Assembly (NCBI GenBank): GCA_963576735.1
Contig: OY755178.1
Coordinates: forward strand, 14,756,001-14,820,000
Direction of reading: 5' to 3'
Origin: Bedellia somnulentella
Lineage: Eukaryota > Arthropoda > Insecta > Lepidoptera > Bedelliidae
DNA: 64,000 bases
The first letter of the stretch is position 1. Each line of letters begins with the position of its first letter. The notes below the pieces were generated by a model. The model ran no database searches. It saw nothing but the letters and a program-made list of their open reading frames with translations, and was not told where the DNA came from. Position numbers and translations under genes: made by a program. Positions 44,661-54,638 of the stretch are shown piece after piece.

Positions 44661-47600
44661 ATGGGTTCACATTTTGTCAATAGCATAAAAGTGTTGACAA
44701 ACAGAGATGGCTATCCAACTTGGAAATTTAAGATGCGGATGTGTCTTATACACGATGATTTGTGGCAAGCTATTACCGGTTATTCAGAAACGGATGAGTC
44801 AACCGCTGAAGTCCGAAAAAATAAAGATTTAAAAGCTTTATCCAAAATATGTTTAATGTTGGATGGTTCAGCGATCACTCACGTCCGGAAAGCTATAACA
44901 GCTAAAGAAGCTTGGGATGCTTTGGCTAGTGCCTATGAAGACAAAAGTTTAGGGCGTAAACTGGCTCTTGAAAGAAGACTATACAGGTATTCCTTATCTG
45001 ATTTTAATTCAATTGAAAGTTATATTGATGCTGTTATGTCGACTAGTCAAGATTTAGCAGATATTGGTAAAACTATAGAGGATTCATCCTTGGCTGCAAT
45101 ATTATTAGGTGGGCTTACACCAAAATTTGATCCTCTAGTTATGGCTTTGGAACATACAAACATAGAAGTTACTAGCGATTTAGTTAAGACCAAACTTTTG
45201 AGTGAAATGGCAAAAGGTGATTGTTTGCAAACTGAAGTGTCATGTCGTACTTCGACTCGTATTACAAATAAGTATGATAAAATCATATGTTTTAATTGCA
45301 AAGAACCTGGTCATAAAAGTCCGAATTGCCCACTTAAGAAAATCAATCATAAGAAAAAGAAAATGTACGCAAAAGAAGCTGTCGATACAATTTCAAACGA
45401 GGAATGTTCCTTAACTGCTTTGAATACACTGAAAAATCAACTACACCATGGTAAATGGATTATTGATTCTGGAGCAAGTACTCATATGTGTTCCGAGAGA
45501 AAATTGTTCGAGAATTACGAGAGAGACAACATTGGTACAGTTACTGTCGCAAATGGTCAGAAATTGAAGGTTGTCGGTAAGGGTGATATTCACATTGACA
45601 CAAGAACACCGGTTGCAAAAATTACTGACGTGGTACACGTGCCAAACTTAAACTGTAATCTCGTATCAGTGAAGAAAGCTGTAGAAAAGGGTTTTGTTGT
45701 TGTTTTTGATAAAAAAGGTTGTATTTTTTATGATTCTAAAAACTTTAATTTTTCTGGAAATGGTATTTTACATGGGTCGGATTGTAATGGTCTATACTTA
45801 TTAAACTGTAATAATAGTAACACAAATGATGTTTCAGCTTATAATGTGCACTCTGACGCGTCTAACTATCAATTGTGGCACAAACGTTTAGGACATTTGT
45901 GTCGTGTAGGTATGGACTTATTAAAAGGAGGTCTGGCTGATGGCATTGAGTACGGCAAGGTCGACAAGGAGCCATGCGTATCTTGTGTTAAAGGTAAGCA
46001 AGTGAGAAAACCATTTAAGCCCATTAAATATAAAAATGCAACAAGAGCATTAGAAATGGTACACATGGATTTATGTGGTCCAATGCCCGAAATATCATTT
46101 CAAGGTAATAAATATGCTTTAATTTTAGTTGATGATTTTACACGTTATATTTTTGTTTATTTTATGTCCTCTAAAACAAACATAATAAATACATTTATTT
46201 CTTTTCAAACTTTAGTAGAGAGACAACTGAGTTTAAAAGTTAATATTATTAGAACCGATAACGGAACAGAGTTTGTTAATAGTGAGTTTAAAAATTTCCT
46301 TAGCACTAAAGGAATAATACATCAAACTACCACTCCGTATAGTCCACAACAAAACGGTGTGGCTGAACGACATATTAGGTCTATTGTAGAAAAATCAACG
46401 TCAATGTTAGCCGAAAGTTTACTGTCAAGAGCTTACTGGGAGGATGCTATGAAGGTAGCGGTCTATTTAAAAAACCTATCCCCTCATAGAGCACTTGGTT
46501 CCCAAACTCCGTATGAGAAATGGTTTGGCATGAAACCCAATTTATCTCATTTAAAAGTTTTTGGTTGTAGAGCTCTTGTCCAAATTCCTTCAGTTCAAAG
46601 AAAGAAATTTGATTTAAAGGCTGAAGAAAATATATTCATTGGATACTCAGAAGATCCTCATTCTTATTTATTTAGAAATGCTGAAGAACCGCGGAGAGTA
46701 GTGCGCTCTAGAGACGCTGTGTTTTTTGAAAATCGTTTTTCAACCTTGAAACATGACAAACTTCATCATTCTGGTCAATATCAGAACAACTCGTCTGTAC
46801 CAATCATCATCCCTATAAGTGATGAGGAATCAAGCACTTCGGTGCAGGAGGAGCCTCTCAATTGTGTTGAAAGCAATACATCATCTAACGTTAATGAAGA
46901 TTCTGGTGGTGATGTAATTTGTAATTTACCAATTCAAAATGTTTCAGCTTCTCTTGATGATGAATCAGATTCTAGTTTACAATTGCAATCAGTAAATGAT
47001 GATTTAAATTTACGTCGCTATCCGCAGAGGAACCGAAAACCTCCAGATTATTATGGTTATATTTCCACGAGTCAATATATGGAACCAGAGAACTATTATG
47101 AGGCTGTCCGTGCATCAGATGCCGACATGTGGATATTAGCCATGCAAAGAGAATATAATGCGCTGATGAAGTTAAATACGTGGCAATTAGTTAATAAATC
47201 AGAGCAAAAGATTATTCCTTGTAAATGGGTTTATAAACTTAAAACTGACTGTTTAGGTAATGTCGTGAAGTATAAAGCACGTCTAGTAGTGAAAGGTTTT
47301 CAACAGCAACTTGGTGTTGATTATAACGAAACATTTGCTCCTGTGATTCGTAATTCATCTTTACGAACCTTATTCGCTTACGCCGCAGAAAATGAACTTA
47401 AAATGCGTCATATAGATGTAGATACCGCTTTTCTTAACGGTGATTTAGAAGAAGAAGTGTACATGATGCAACCGGAAGGTTTTGTAGTTAAAGGTGAAGA
47501 AAACAAGGTCTGTTTATTACAAAAGTCTCTTTATGGCCTCAAGCAGGCACCGAGAGCTTGGAATAAAAAACTCAATGAAACTTTAAGTATTATAGGTTTT

Positions 47601-48599
47601 CATAGAATACCGTCCGAGTCTTGTATTTATACGAAAACTTTTTGTTCTGAAACTGTAATATTAGCAGTGTATGTTGATGACATTATTATCTTTTACAAAG
47701 ATGTCAATGTGTTTGATGGAGTCAAAAGTGACATTCAAAAGTATTTTTCAATAAAAGATTTAGGAATGTTGAATTACTATTTAGGATTAAATGTTTCACA
47801 AAGTGACAACGGTATACGTGTAAATCAAAAGACATATATTACTAAAATTTTAAAATCGTTTAACATGAGTAATTGTAAGGCTGTTAATACTCCTTTGCAA
47901 ATGCAAAAACTTGTTAAAGAAGAAGAACCGATTGACAAAAACATACCTTACCAGCAAATTATAGGTTGTCTTATGTATGTTGCTATAAATTCTCGACCTG
48001 ATATTGCTTATTCGGTAAGTTATTTAAGTCAGTTTCTTAATTGTTATAATAAAACACATTGGAATGCTGCTAAAAGGGTACTGCAATATTTAAAAGGTAC
48101 CATTGATTACAGCATTACTTATAAGAAAACTGGTAAGTATATAGAATGTTTTACAGACGCAGATTTTGCTAACGGTGTCGACAGACGTTCATACACTGGC
48201 TTCTTTATTAATTACGGCGGAGGTCCCATTTCGTGGGAGAGTAGAAAGCAACCCACAGTTGCATTGTCATCTACTGAAGCTGAATATTTATCACTTACAT
48301 CAGCAACAAAAGATGTTATATTCCTGAGACGTCTTATTGGTGAATTGACAGGTAAGTGTGAAACTGTAATAATTAATACAGACAGTCAAAGTGCACAGCA
48401 GTTAGCCTTAAATCCCATACACCACAATAGGACAAAACATATAGACATTAGGTATCATTTTATAAGAGAAAAAATAACTGATAAAATTATTGAATTGAAA
48501 TATATGACCAGTGAAGAATTACCAGCTGATGCTTTAACCAAACCACTGGGTCCTGTTAAGTTTAAAAGGTGTATTCAGGGTATGGGTATAATTCCTTGA
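44661..48599 (+). CDS. Gag-Pol polyprotein of Ty1/copia retrotransposon
   Basis: One frame of 1312 residues from the first ATG after the leader. Order typical of copia, with integrase before reverse transcriptase: gag of the UBN2/retrotran-gag type (about 15-190); zinc knuckle CFNCKEPGHKSPNC at 210-223; aspartic protease DSGAS at 269; the pre-integrase LWHKRLGHL finger; integrase triad D470, D533, E569 with 35 residues between the last two; reverse transcriptase from CKWVYKLK through YVDD at 1004; and RNase H with TDADFANGV (Asp 1166) and the closing KHIDIRYHFIRE, LPADALTKPL. It makes capsid, cuts itself, copies its RNA and integrates the DNA. No stop or frameshift is seen. AT-rich codon use matches the surroundings. 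Confidence 0.96.
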   Translation: MGSHFVNSIKVLTNRDGYPTWKFKMRMCLIHDDLWQAITGYSETDESTAEVRKNKDLKALSKICLMLDGSAITHVRKAITAKEAWDALASAYEDKSLGRKLALERRLYRYSLSDFNSIESYIDAVMSTSQDLADIGKTIEDSSLAAILLGGLTPKFDPLVMALEHTNIEVTSDLVKTKLLSEMAKGDCLQTEVSCRTSTRITNKYDKIICFNCKEPGHKSPNCPLKKINHKKKKMYAKEAVDTISNEECSLTALNTLKNQLHHGKWIIDSGASTHMCSERKLFENYERDNIGTVTVANGQKLKVVGKGDIHIDTRTPVAKITDVVHVPNLNCNLVSVKKAVEKGFVVVFDKKGCIFYDSKNFNFSGNGILHGSDCNGLYLLNCNNSNTNDVSAYNVHSDASNYQLWHKRLGHLCRVGMDLLKGGLADGIEYGKVDKEPCVSCVKGKQVRKPFKPIKYKNATRALEMVHMDLCGPMPEISFQGNKYALILVDDFTRYIFVYFMSSKTNIINTFISFQTLVERQLSLKVNIIRTDNGTEFVNSEFKNFLSTKGIIHQTTTPYSPQQNGVAERHIRSIVEKSTSMLAESLLSRAYWEDAMKVAVYLKNLSPHRALGSQTPYEKWFGMKPNLSHLKVFGCRALVQIPSVQRKKFDLKAEENIFIGYSEDPHSYLFRNAEEPRRVVRSRDAVFFENRFSTLKHDKLHHSGQYQNNSSVPIIIPISDEESSTSVQEEPLNCVESNTSSNVNEDSGGDVICNLPIQNVSASLDDESDSSLQLQSVNDDLNLRRYPQRNRKPPDYYGYISTSQYMEPENYYEAVRASDADMWILAMQREYNALMKLNTWQLVNKSEQKIIPCKWVYKLKTDCLGNVVKYKARLVVKGFQQQLGVDYNETFAPVIRNSSLRTLFAYAAENELKMRHIDVDTAFLNGDLEEEVYMMQPEGFVVKGEENKVCLLQKSLYGLKQAPRAWNKKLNETLSIIGFHRIPSESCIYTKTFCSETVILAVYVDDIIIFYKDVNVFDGVKSDIQKYFSIKDLGMLNYYLGLNVSQSDNGIRVNQKTYITKILKSFNMSNCKAVNTPLQMQKLVKEEEPIDKNIPYQQIIGCLMYVAINSRPDIAYSVSYLSQFLNCYNKTHWNAAKRVLQYLKGTIDYSITYKKTGKYIECFTDADFANGVDRRSYTGFFINYGGGPISWESRKQPTVALSSTEAEYLSLTSATKDVIFLRRLIGELTGKCETVIINTDSQSAQQLALNPIHHNRTKHIDIRYHFIREKITDKIIELKYMTSEELPADALTKPLGPVKFKRCIQGMGIIP

Positions 48600-48707
48600 T
48601 GCATTTTTTTTTATTTATCTTATACATGTTCCTCTAATGTTGTTTTGTTTGTTGTACGTTCTTTGTGTTATATTACTTCTTGTTATTATTATTTTTATAT
48701 ACAATTT

Positions 48708-48721
48708 CGATTAAGGGGGCA
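48708..48721 (+). other. Polypurine tract of copia element
   Basis: GATTAAGGGGGCA ends at the TG of the 3' LTR. Confidence 0.65.
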
Positions 48722-48849
48722 TGTTGTAATTAGCAATAACTGGCAGTTATATTCAATAACTATATTTATGGTTTAAGTTATATTTCTATTAATCATAAAT
48801 TGTATTGTCAATTTCATTTAATAATAATAAATAAAAATATATTTCAACA
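48722..48849 (+). repeat. 3' LTR of copia element
   Basis: 128 bp, no difference from the 5' LTR seen. Confidence 0.95.
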
Positions 48850-49095
48850 GGCCTTTACGTCAGTCATACAACCTACATCTATTAGTTGTGACATTTCTGA
48901 TATAAATTTTGAAACATTAGAATAGCTTGGAATAGCACTAGCTCGTCTCTTTCCGCAGGTAGTGGCGTAAATGGCAAGTTTGCGTTTTTAGGCTTTTTTG
49001 TGATTGTGGGTGATATGTCTAGAGATTTATTTTAAAATCTTTTCTATTTTTCTCACCCCTTCGGAAATGTATAGCGTGAATTCTACGCCTTAGTC
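48850..49095 (+). repeat. SINE family A remnant, part 2
   Basis: Continues the SINE interrupted by copia; CACCCCTTCGGAAATGTATA and GCGTGAATTC near 49055-49090 are the family A 3' end. The middle is worn. Confidence 0.5.
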
Positions 49096-49789
49096 TAAAT
49101 TCTTCTTATCAAATACAAGTGTAAACAAAAAGCCGCTTATTGCTTATTTCAGACGTGATCTGATAAAGATGGATATTTATTCGTGAGGGGAAAGTCTAAA
49201 GACATTTTTTCGTTGCGTTTCCGAGACGCCAATTCCAGACGGCAGGCCTAATTGATTATAATAAAAAATGGATTAACGGCCAGGGCTCGGCTGGAAATCA
49301 CTTTTTAGGAAAAATGAGGATTAATACTACATAATTCAATTTGTCTCCGCAGTGATTTATTATACCAAAATATTGTACATACAATACTAGTTTAAGAAAA
49401 GAAAGCAGACGCATTTTTTTCCGCAACATAAAAATTTATTTATTTATTCTTTGCAGACAATCATGCATTTCTTTCAACAGTCCAGGCAGATGCTATATAC
49501 TTTAATGTTATTTTGTGAGGACACACTTCGTTATCACAATAAACGGAATAAAATATCTAGAGAATTCATTTATCTATATTCAGACCCCTGTCGGCATTAA
49601 GAACCGCTATTTGAGACTTTCCAGACAGAAAAAAACCTAACTATTCAATTATACATTTTATAATCAATCTTAATCATAGTACATTATTTTTATTGCATAC
49701 CCTTTACCCGCTAATTCTCATTGATTTAGACACACTCAACACACAAACACCACACACATACTTTTGAAGTAGTTTCAAGTTAGTTTTAC
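49096..49789. other. No recognised feature
   Basis: No gene or repeat boundary recognised. Confidence 0.45.
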
Positions 49790-50035
49790 ATACATACATA
49801 CATATGCTCACGGCTATATATCCCTAAACGGGGTAGCCAGAGCTTTGAAAATAAATTATTCCTCAGCCACTTTTGGAAGTTAAGTGGGGAAAAGATGGCA
49901 ATAATAAATAATTGTTGGTGACGGGTCTCCAACCACATCGCCCAAAAGTTACTTAAAAAGCCCCTATACCCTTAGTCGCCTCTTACCCACGGGTAGAAAT
50001 GGGGTAGTGCTATTCTAAGCCGACACTTCACAGCA
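49790..50035 (+). repeat. Family B repeat
   Basis: (CATA)n start, CTCACGGCTATATATCCC, end AAGCCGACACTTCACAGC. Confidence 0.8.
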
Positions 50036-50332
50036 AAAGTTAGTTTTATTGCCTTCAATAATATCTGGAAAGATATTCTCTATTCAAAATTGTCTCACAT
50101 AGTACAGTTAAATCTAGTTTGGGAGACACGACAAAATGATTGTATAAAGTCGCCGAATTTCAAAACTAAACAGTGATAAATATGATTTATATATATATAT
50201 GTACTTGCGGCAAATAATAGTGTATTAGAACATAATAAATATTTAGTAATATTTAAAATAGATAGATAATAGTTTGATGAATAATTTTAGTTTTTAAGCA
50301 AATCAGTTTAATTTATTGGACATCTACCGAAC
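50036..50332. other. No recognised feature
   Basis: AT-rich spacer. Confidence 0.5.
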
Positions 50333-50335
50333 ATG

Positions 50336-50492
50336 TTTTTAATCCAGCAAATCTTTCCATTAATGGGTTGTCTGGAAGAGATCGCTCTTAGTGATAAGAC
50401 CGCCAGTTGTACTTTGGCTTTTATACCGATCTTTTTTTGTAATTGTTGTTTTTATTTTGTAATGTGCAATAAAGAGTTTTATTATTATTATT
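50336..50492 (+). repeat. LINE 3' UTR with (ATT)n tail
   Basis: GGTTGTCTGGAAGAGATCGC, GTGATAAGACCGCCAG, then GTGCAATAAAGAG and ATTATTATT. This is the end of a lepidopteran LINE whose coding part is missing. Its tail served as insertion site for the inverted Dong end that follows. Confidence 0.6.
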
Positions 50493-50544
50493 TTGGCATT
50501 ACTTTTAGTTCCTCGCCTCTCCCATGGCCGAAAAAGAAAATATA
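50493..50544 (-). mobile_element. Dong-like 3' end, inverted, about 50 bp
   Basis: The plus strand reads GGCATTACTTTTAGTTCC, TCGCCTCTCCCATGGCCG, the complement of the last bases of the Dong copy ending at 56680. It stops inside the 3' UTR and is fused to the next LINE. Confidence 0.75.
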
Positions 50545-51779
50545 CGGCTTGCCTGCATGGCCATCACGGGCTGTATGAGAACCGCACCCACGGCAGCTCT
50601 TCAGGTGCTACTGAATCTGCCGCCCTTACACTTACACATACAGCAAGAGGCAGCGATGTCCTCACTTAGGCTGAAAAAGGCAGGACACCTCAAAAATGAC
50701 TCCCGAATCCTACACACTAATATTTACACAGCGGCCATCCAATATCAGCCCTTACTTGCTGCACCATGTGATAGGATAACAAAAACTATTATAACCAAGC
50801 ACAATTACACTATTGTACTCGAAGAGACATGAACATGAATACTCCGATATTAAAGAGGTGCGTGTGTATACAGATGGCTCCAAGACCAACCAAGGGACTG
50901 GAGCGGGCGTATACTCACAAGACCTCAATATCAAAATCTCCAAAAGCCTAGGCCACCACAATACGGTATTCCAAGCGGAGTGTCTTGGAATAACTGAGGC
51001 GGCAATGGCAATCAAAGCCCGTGCGCTGTCCGATATGCATGTCAAAATCATCTCGGACAGTGCATCTGTGCTACAGGCTTTGGATCGTTGTGTGTTCACT
51101 TAAGGACTAGTCCTGGAGTGCCACGGTGCTCTGGAGGAGGTAGCCGGGAAAAACATTATAACCCTTCAATGGATTAAAGGTCATAGCGGCTCATTGGGAA
51201 ACGACGCGGCTGACGAACTGGCTAGGGCGGGGTCGGCCAGGAACCTGCAGGGTCCTGAACCGATTATCCCCCTGCCTTTTGGTCAGCTGCGTGCGTGGCT
51301 AAGAGAACGCACACACTCTCTCTCCAAGTCACACTGGCAGGAAGAGCCTGGCTGCAGACAGTCAAAGGAAACTATGCCAACCCTTGACATAAAGCTGACC
51401 GGGCGCGCACTACGACTTAGTAGGAAGGACCTGCGGACAGTGGCGGGAATACTCACAGGACATACCACATTAAACAAACACTTACACACTATAGGCATCA
51501 CCGACAGCCCTCTATGCCGTGCGTGCATGAAGGCTGATGAGACGGTCGCTCACGTGCTCCAGGAATGCACTGGAGTGGCCGATATCCGAAAAAACACTAT
51601 AGGAACAATAAAGTCGCTCCCAGGGGCGGTAGCTGACCTGGATAAGCTACTTGCCTTCTGGACGGAATTAGGCTGGGAGAGCTAGTTGACCACTTGGTCC
51701 ACGTACAATGGTCCGCCATGTCGGGCTCAGTGCGGAAACCCGTGGCGTTTACCGCCCGTCTAATAATAATAATAATAAT
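50545..51779 (+). pseudogene. LOA/R1-type LINE fragment with RNase H
   Basis: The first frame holds MAITGCMRTAPTAALQVLLN LPPLHL, the post-RT block of LINEs that carry RNase H. After a frameshift near 50815 comes RNase H with VRVYTDGSKTNQGTGAG, a catalytic-Glu-type QAECLGI and IISDSASVL. A stop follows at 51101, and then WIKGHSGSLGNDAADELA, the last RNase H motif. The C-terminus has a CRAC-(x)8-H-(4)-C zinc motif and ends at 51685. The 3' UTR ends in (TAA)n at 51762-51779. The endonuclease and RT are missing; it is a dead 5'-truncated copy. LOA or R1 clade is inferred from the RNase H. Confidence 0.8.
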
Positions 51780-51780
51780 C

Positions 51781-53441
51781 AGCGGATGACGGACGCGGAT
51801 GACCAAATTGATATAAGGCGAGGGATTTTCCAGGGCGATTGCCTGAGTCCAGTTTGGTTTTGCTTGGCCCTGAATCCTCTAAGTACACTCTTGGAGAATT
51901 CGGGGACGGGCTTTCAGTTTCGGAGAGGCGGACCACGCTTGCCTCATCTCCTTTATATGGATGACCTGAAACTTTACGCCCCCACGGCTGACAGATTGGC
52001 GGAGCTACTGACGATCACTAATGATTTCAGTGGTTCCGTCAAGATGGAGCTCGGGGTCGATAAGTGTGCGGTCATCCATGTTGAGAAGGGGCATGTCGTG
52101 CACTCTGATGGTGTCGATGTCGGCACCATTCATTTGAGGGCACTCTCCGAGGCTGAAACATACCGGTATCTGGGCATGTCACAAACCATCGGTGTGAAGG
52201 TGGCAGACGTGAAACAGGGTGTTTGCGAGGAGTTTTATGAACGCCTGAAAAGTGTGCTTAATAGCTACTTGTCAGGCGTTAATAAGATCCGAGCCATTAA
52301 CTCCTGGGTCATGCCTGTACTGATGTACACATTTGGCGTGCTCAGATGGACTCAGACCGAACTCGACGCTCTGGACAGACGAGTCCGCACGATGATGACC
52401 TCTCATCGAATGCATCATCCGAGGTCGTCGGTTGTGAGATTGTATATCCCGCGGAAGTGTGGTGGTCGAGGCCTCTTGAGTGCCAAAACCATGCACAACC
52501 GCGAGGTATGCAACCTCAGAAACTATTTTTTGACGATGACGGATGATAGTATTCGGGGAGAGGTGGTCGCTAGTGATAAAGGACTGACTCCCTTATCGTT
52601 GGCCTCACAGGATTGGCGAACCCCGGAGGTACTTAGCACCTCTGATCGGGAGTCCGTATGGAAAGAGAAGGAGCTGCACGGGAGGTTTTACAAGGTACTT
52701 CACGAACCTTTCGTGGACCGTAAAGCCTCCCTGCATTGGCTGCGTTTCGGGGACCTCTTTGGGGAAACCGAAGGTTTTGTCTGTGCAATACAAGACCAGG
52801 TTATCAAGACGCGGAACTATCGGAAATACATCCTAAAGGACGGTACCACAGACGTTTGTCGAGCATGTGGCCGTCCCGGAGAGTCACTTAGGCATGTTAT
52901 TTCCGGTTGTTCGGCTCTTGCTAACACTGAGTACTTGCACAGACACAACCAAGCAGCCAAAATCCTGCATCAGGAGCTCGCTCTAAAATGCGGACTCTTG
53001 CAACAGAGGCTGCCGTATTACAAGTATCTGCCGGAGCCAATCCTAGAAAACGACCGTGCCAAAATCTATTGGGACCGATCCGTTATCACGGACAGGACTA
53101 TTCCAGCGAATAAGCCTGATATCGTGGTATGGGATCGGTCGCAGTCGAGGGTATTTCTAGTGGATGTCACTATCCCTCATGACGAGGGTCTCGTGAAAGC
53201 CGAAACCGAGAAGCGTCGGAAATATCTCGACCTGGCTCACGAGATCACCGACATGTGGGGTGTGACTTCGACAGAAATAATCCCAATTGTTTTGTCCGCG
53301 AACGGGTTAATTCCAACCAGCCTCGCGACCAACTTGAGGCGGTTGGATTTCTGTGGCGTGTCGGTTCCAGCACAAATGCAGAAAGCGGTGCTGCTCGATA
53401 CGGCTCGGATCGTCCGTCGGTTCTTGAACCTGACTCCCTGA
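51781..53441 (+). CDS. Dong-like RT (partial) with restriction-like endonuclease
   Basis: An open frame of about 550 Dong residues without stops. GIFQGDCLSPVWFCLALNPL and LLYMDDLKLYAPT (YMDD, motif C) belong to reverse transcriptase; then come the thumb, a zinc motif CRACGRPGESLRHVISGC, and the restriction-like endonuclease with KPDIVVWDRSQSRVFLVDVT. RT followed by CCHC and an endonuclease in that order is the R2/R4 architecture. The N-terminus and RT motif A are missing, so it is not autonomous. An ATG at 51708 in the preceding LINE 3' UTR is in frame through (AAT)6, so the annotated frame can look longer than the element. Confidence 0.85.
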
Positions 53442-53524
53442 CCCCGACCGACTGTGCTCTTGTCGGGGAGTACCGCCTCTCCCATTTAAAATTCTAATTT
53501 TCTGTTTCGGCCATGGGAGAGGCG
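53442..53524 (+). other. 3'-UTR hairpins of Dong copy 1
   Basis: Two stems of 7 and 12 bp directly after the stop. They recur in copies 2 and 3, and such 3' structures are what the RT of this LINE group recognises. Function here is inferred. Confidence 0.6.
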
Positions 53525-53555
53525 AGAAACTAAAAGTGTCCCTAAAATAATAATA

Positions 53556-54638
53556 ACTTGAGTGCCAAAACCATGCACAACCGCGAGGTGTGCAACCTCA
53601 GAAACTATTTTTTGACGATGACGGATGATAGTATTCGGGGAGAGGTGGTCGCTAGTGATAAAGGACTGACTCCCTTATCGTTGGCCTCACAGGATTGGCG
53701 AACCCCGGAGGACTTAGCACCTCTGATCGGGAGTCCGTATGGAAAGAGAAGGAGCTGCACGGGAGGTTTTACAAGGTACTTCACGAACCTTTCATGGACC
53801 GTAAAGCCTCCCTGCATTGGCTGCGTTTCGGGGACCTCTTTGGGGAAACCGAAGGTTTTGTCTGTGCAATACAGGACCAGGTTATCAAGACGCGGAACTA
53901 TCGGAAATACATCCTAAAGGACGGTACCACAGACATCTGTCGAGCATGTGGCCGTCCCGGAGAGTCACTTAGGCATGTTATTTCCGGTTGTTCGGCTCTT
54001 GCTAACACTGAGTACTTGCACAGACACAACCAAGCAGCCAAAATCCTGCATCAGGAGCTCGCTCTGAAATACGGACTCTTGCAACAGAGGCTGCCGTATT
54101 ACAAGTATCTGCCGGAGCCAATCTTAGAAAACGACAGTGCCAAAATCTATTGGGACCGATCCGTTATCACGGACAGGACTATTCTAGCGAATAAGCCTGA
54201 TATCGTGGTATGGGATCGGTCGCAGTCGAGGGTATTTCTAGTGGATGTCACTATCCCGCATGACGAGGGTCTCGTGAAAGCCGAAACCGAGAAGCGTCGG
54301 AAGTATCTCGATCTGGCTCACGAGATCACCGACATGTGGGGTGTGACCTCGACTGAAATTATCCCAATTGTTTTGTCCGCGAATGGGTTAATTCCAACCA
54401 GCCTCGCGACCAACTTGAGGCGGTTGGATTTCTGTGGCGTGTCGGTTCCAGCACAAATGCAGAAAGCGGTGCTGCTCGATACGGCTCGGATCGTCCGTCG
54501 GTTCTTGAACCTGACTCCCTGACCCCGACCGACTGTGCTTTTGTCGGGGAGTACCGCCTCTCCCATTCAAAATTTATATTTTCATTTTCGGCCATGGGAG
54601 ACGCGAGAAACAAAAATGACTTTCGAAATAATAATAAT
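53556..54638 (+). pseudogene. Dong/R4-type LINE, copy 2, 5'-truncated and frameshifted
   Basis: Starts TTGAGTGCCAAAACCATGC straight after AATAATAATAAC, well downstream of the RT core. A single base is missing near 53711 (GGAGGACTTAGC against GGAGGTACTTAGC in copies 1 and 3), so the frame changes from the one ending at 53917 to the one running 53695-54522. The zinc and endonuclease motifs are present in the second frame (CRACGRPGESLRHV, KPDIVVWD). The 3' UTR ends GACTTTCGA then (AAT)n. Confidence 0.85.

Larger units (their letters stand above)
44396..48849 (+). mobile_element. Complete Ty1/copia retrotransposon
   Basis: 4454 bp with 128-bp LTRs that read as identical, a 5-bp target duplication GGCCT (44391-44395 and 48850-48854), one intact polyprotein and a GGGGG-rich polypurine tract before the 3' LTR. 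Identical LTRs and an open frame suggest very recent, possibly ongoing, activity. Confidence 0.95.
51780..53552 (+). mobile_element. Dong/R4-type LINE, copy 1, 5'-truncated
   Basis: Lies between (TAA)n at 51762-51779 and AATAATAATAA at 53546, the target used by Dong. It starts inside the RT and runs to the true 3' end. The 3' UTR can form two hairpins: CCCCGAC/GTCGGGG at 53442-53468 and the 12-bp CGCCTCTCCCAT/ATGGGAGAGGCG at 53474-53524. Confidence 0.85.

Noticed and set aside
50860..51685. Host RNase H gene
   Set aside because: The RNase H domain is flanked by LINE-type sequence, contains a stop and a frameshift, and ends in a (TAA)n LINE tail.
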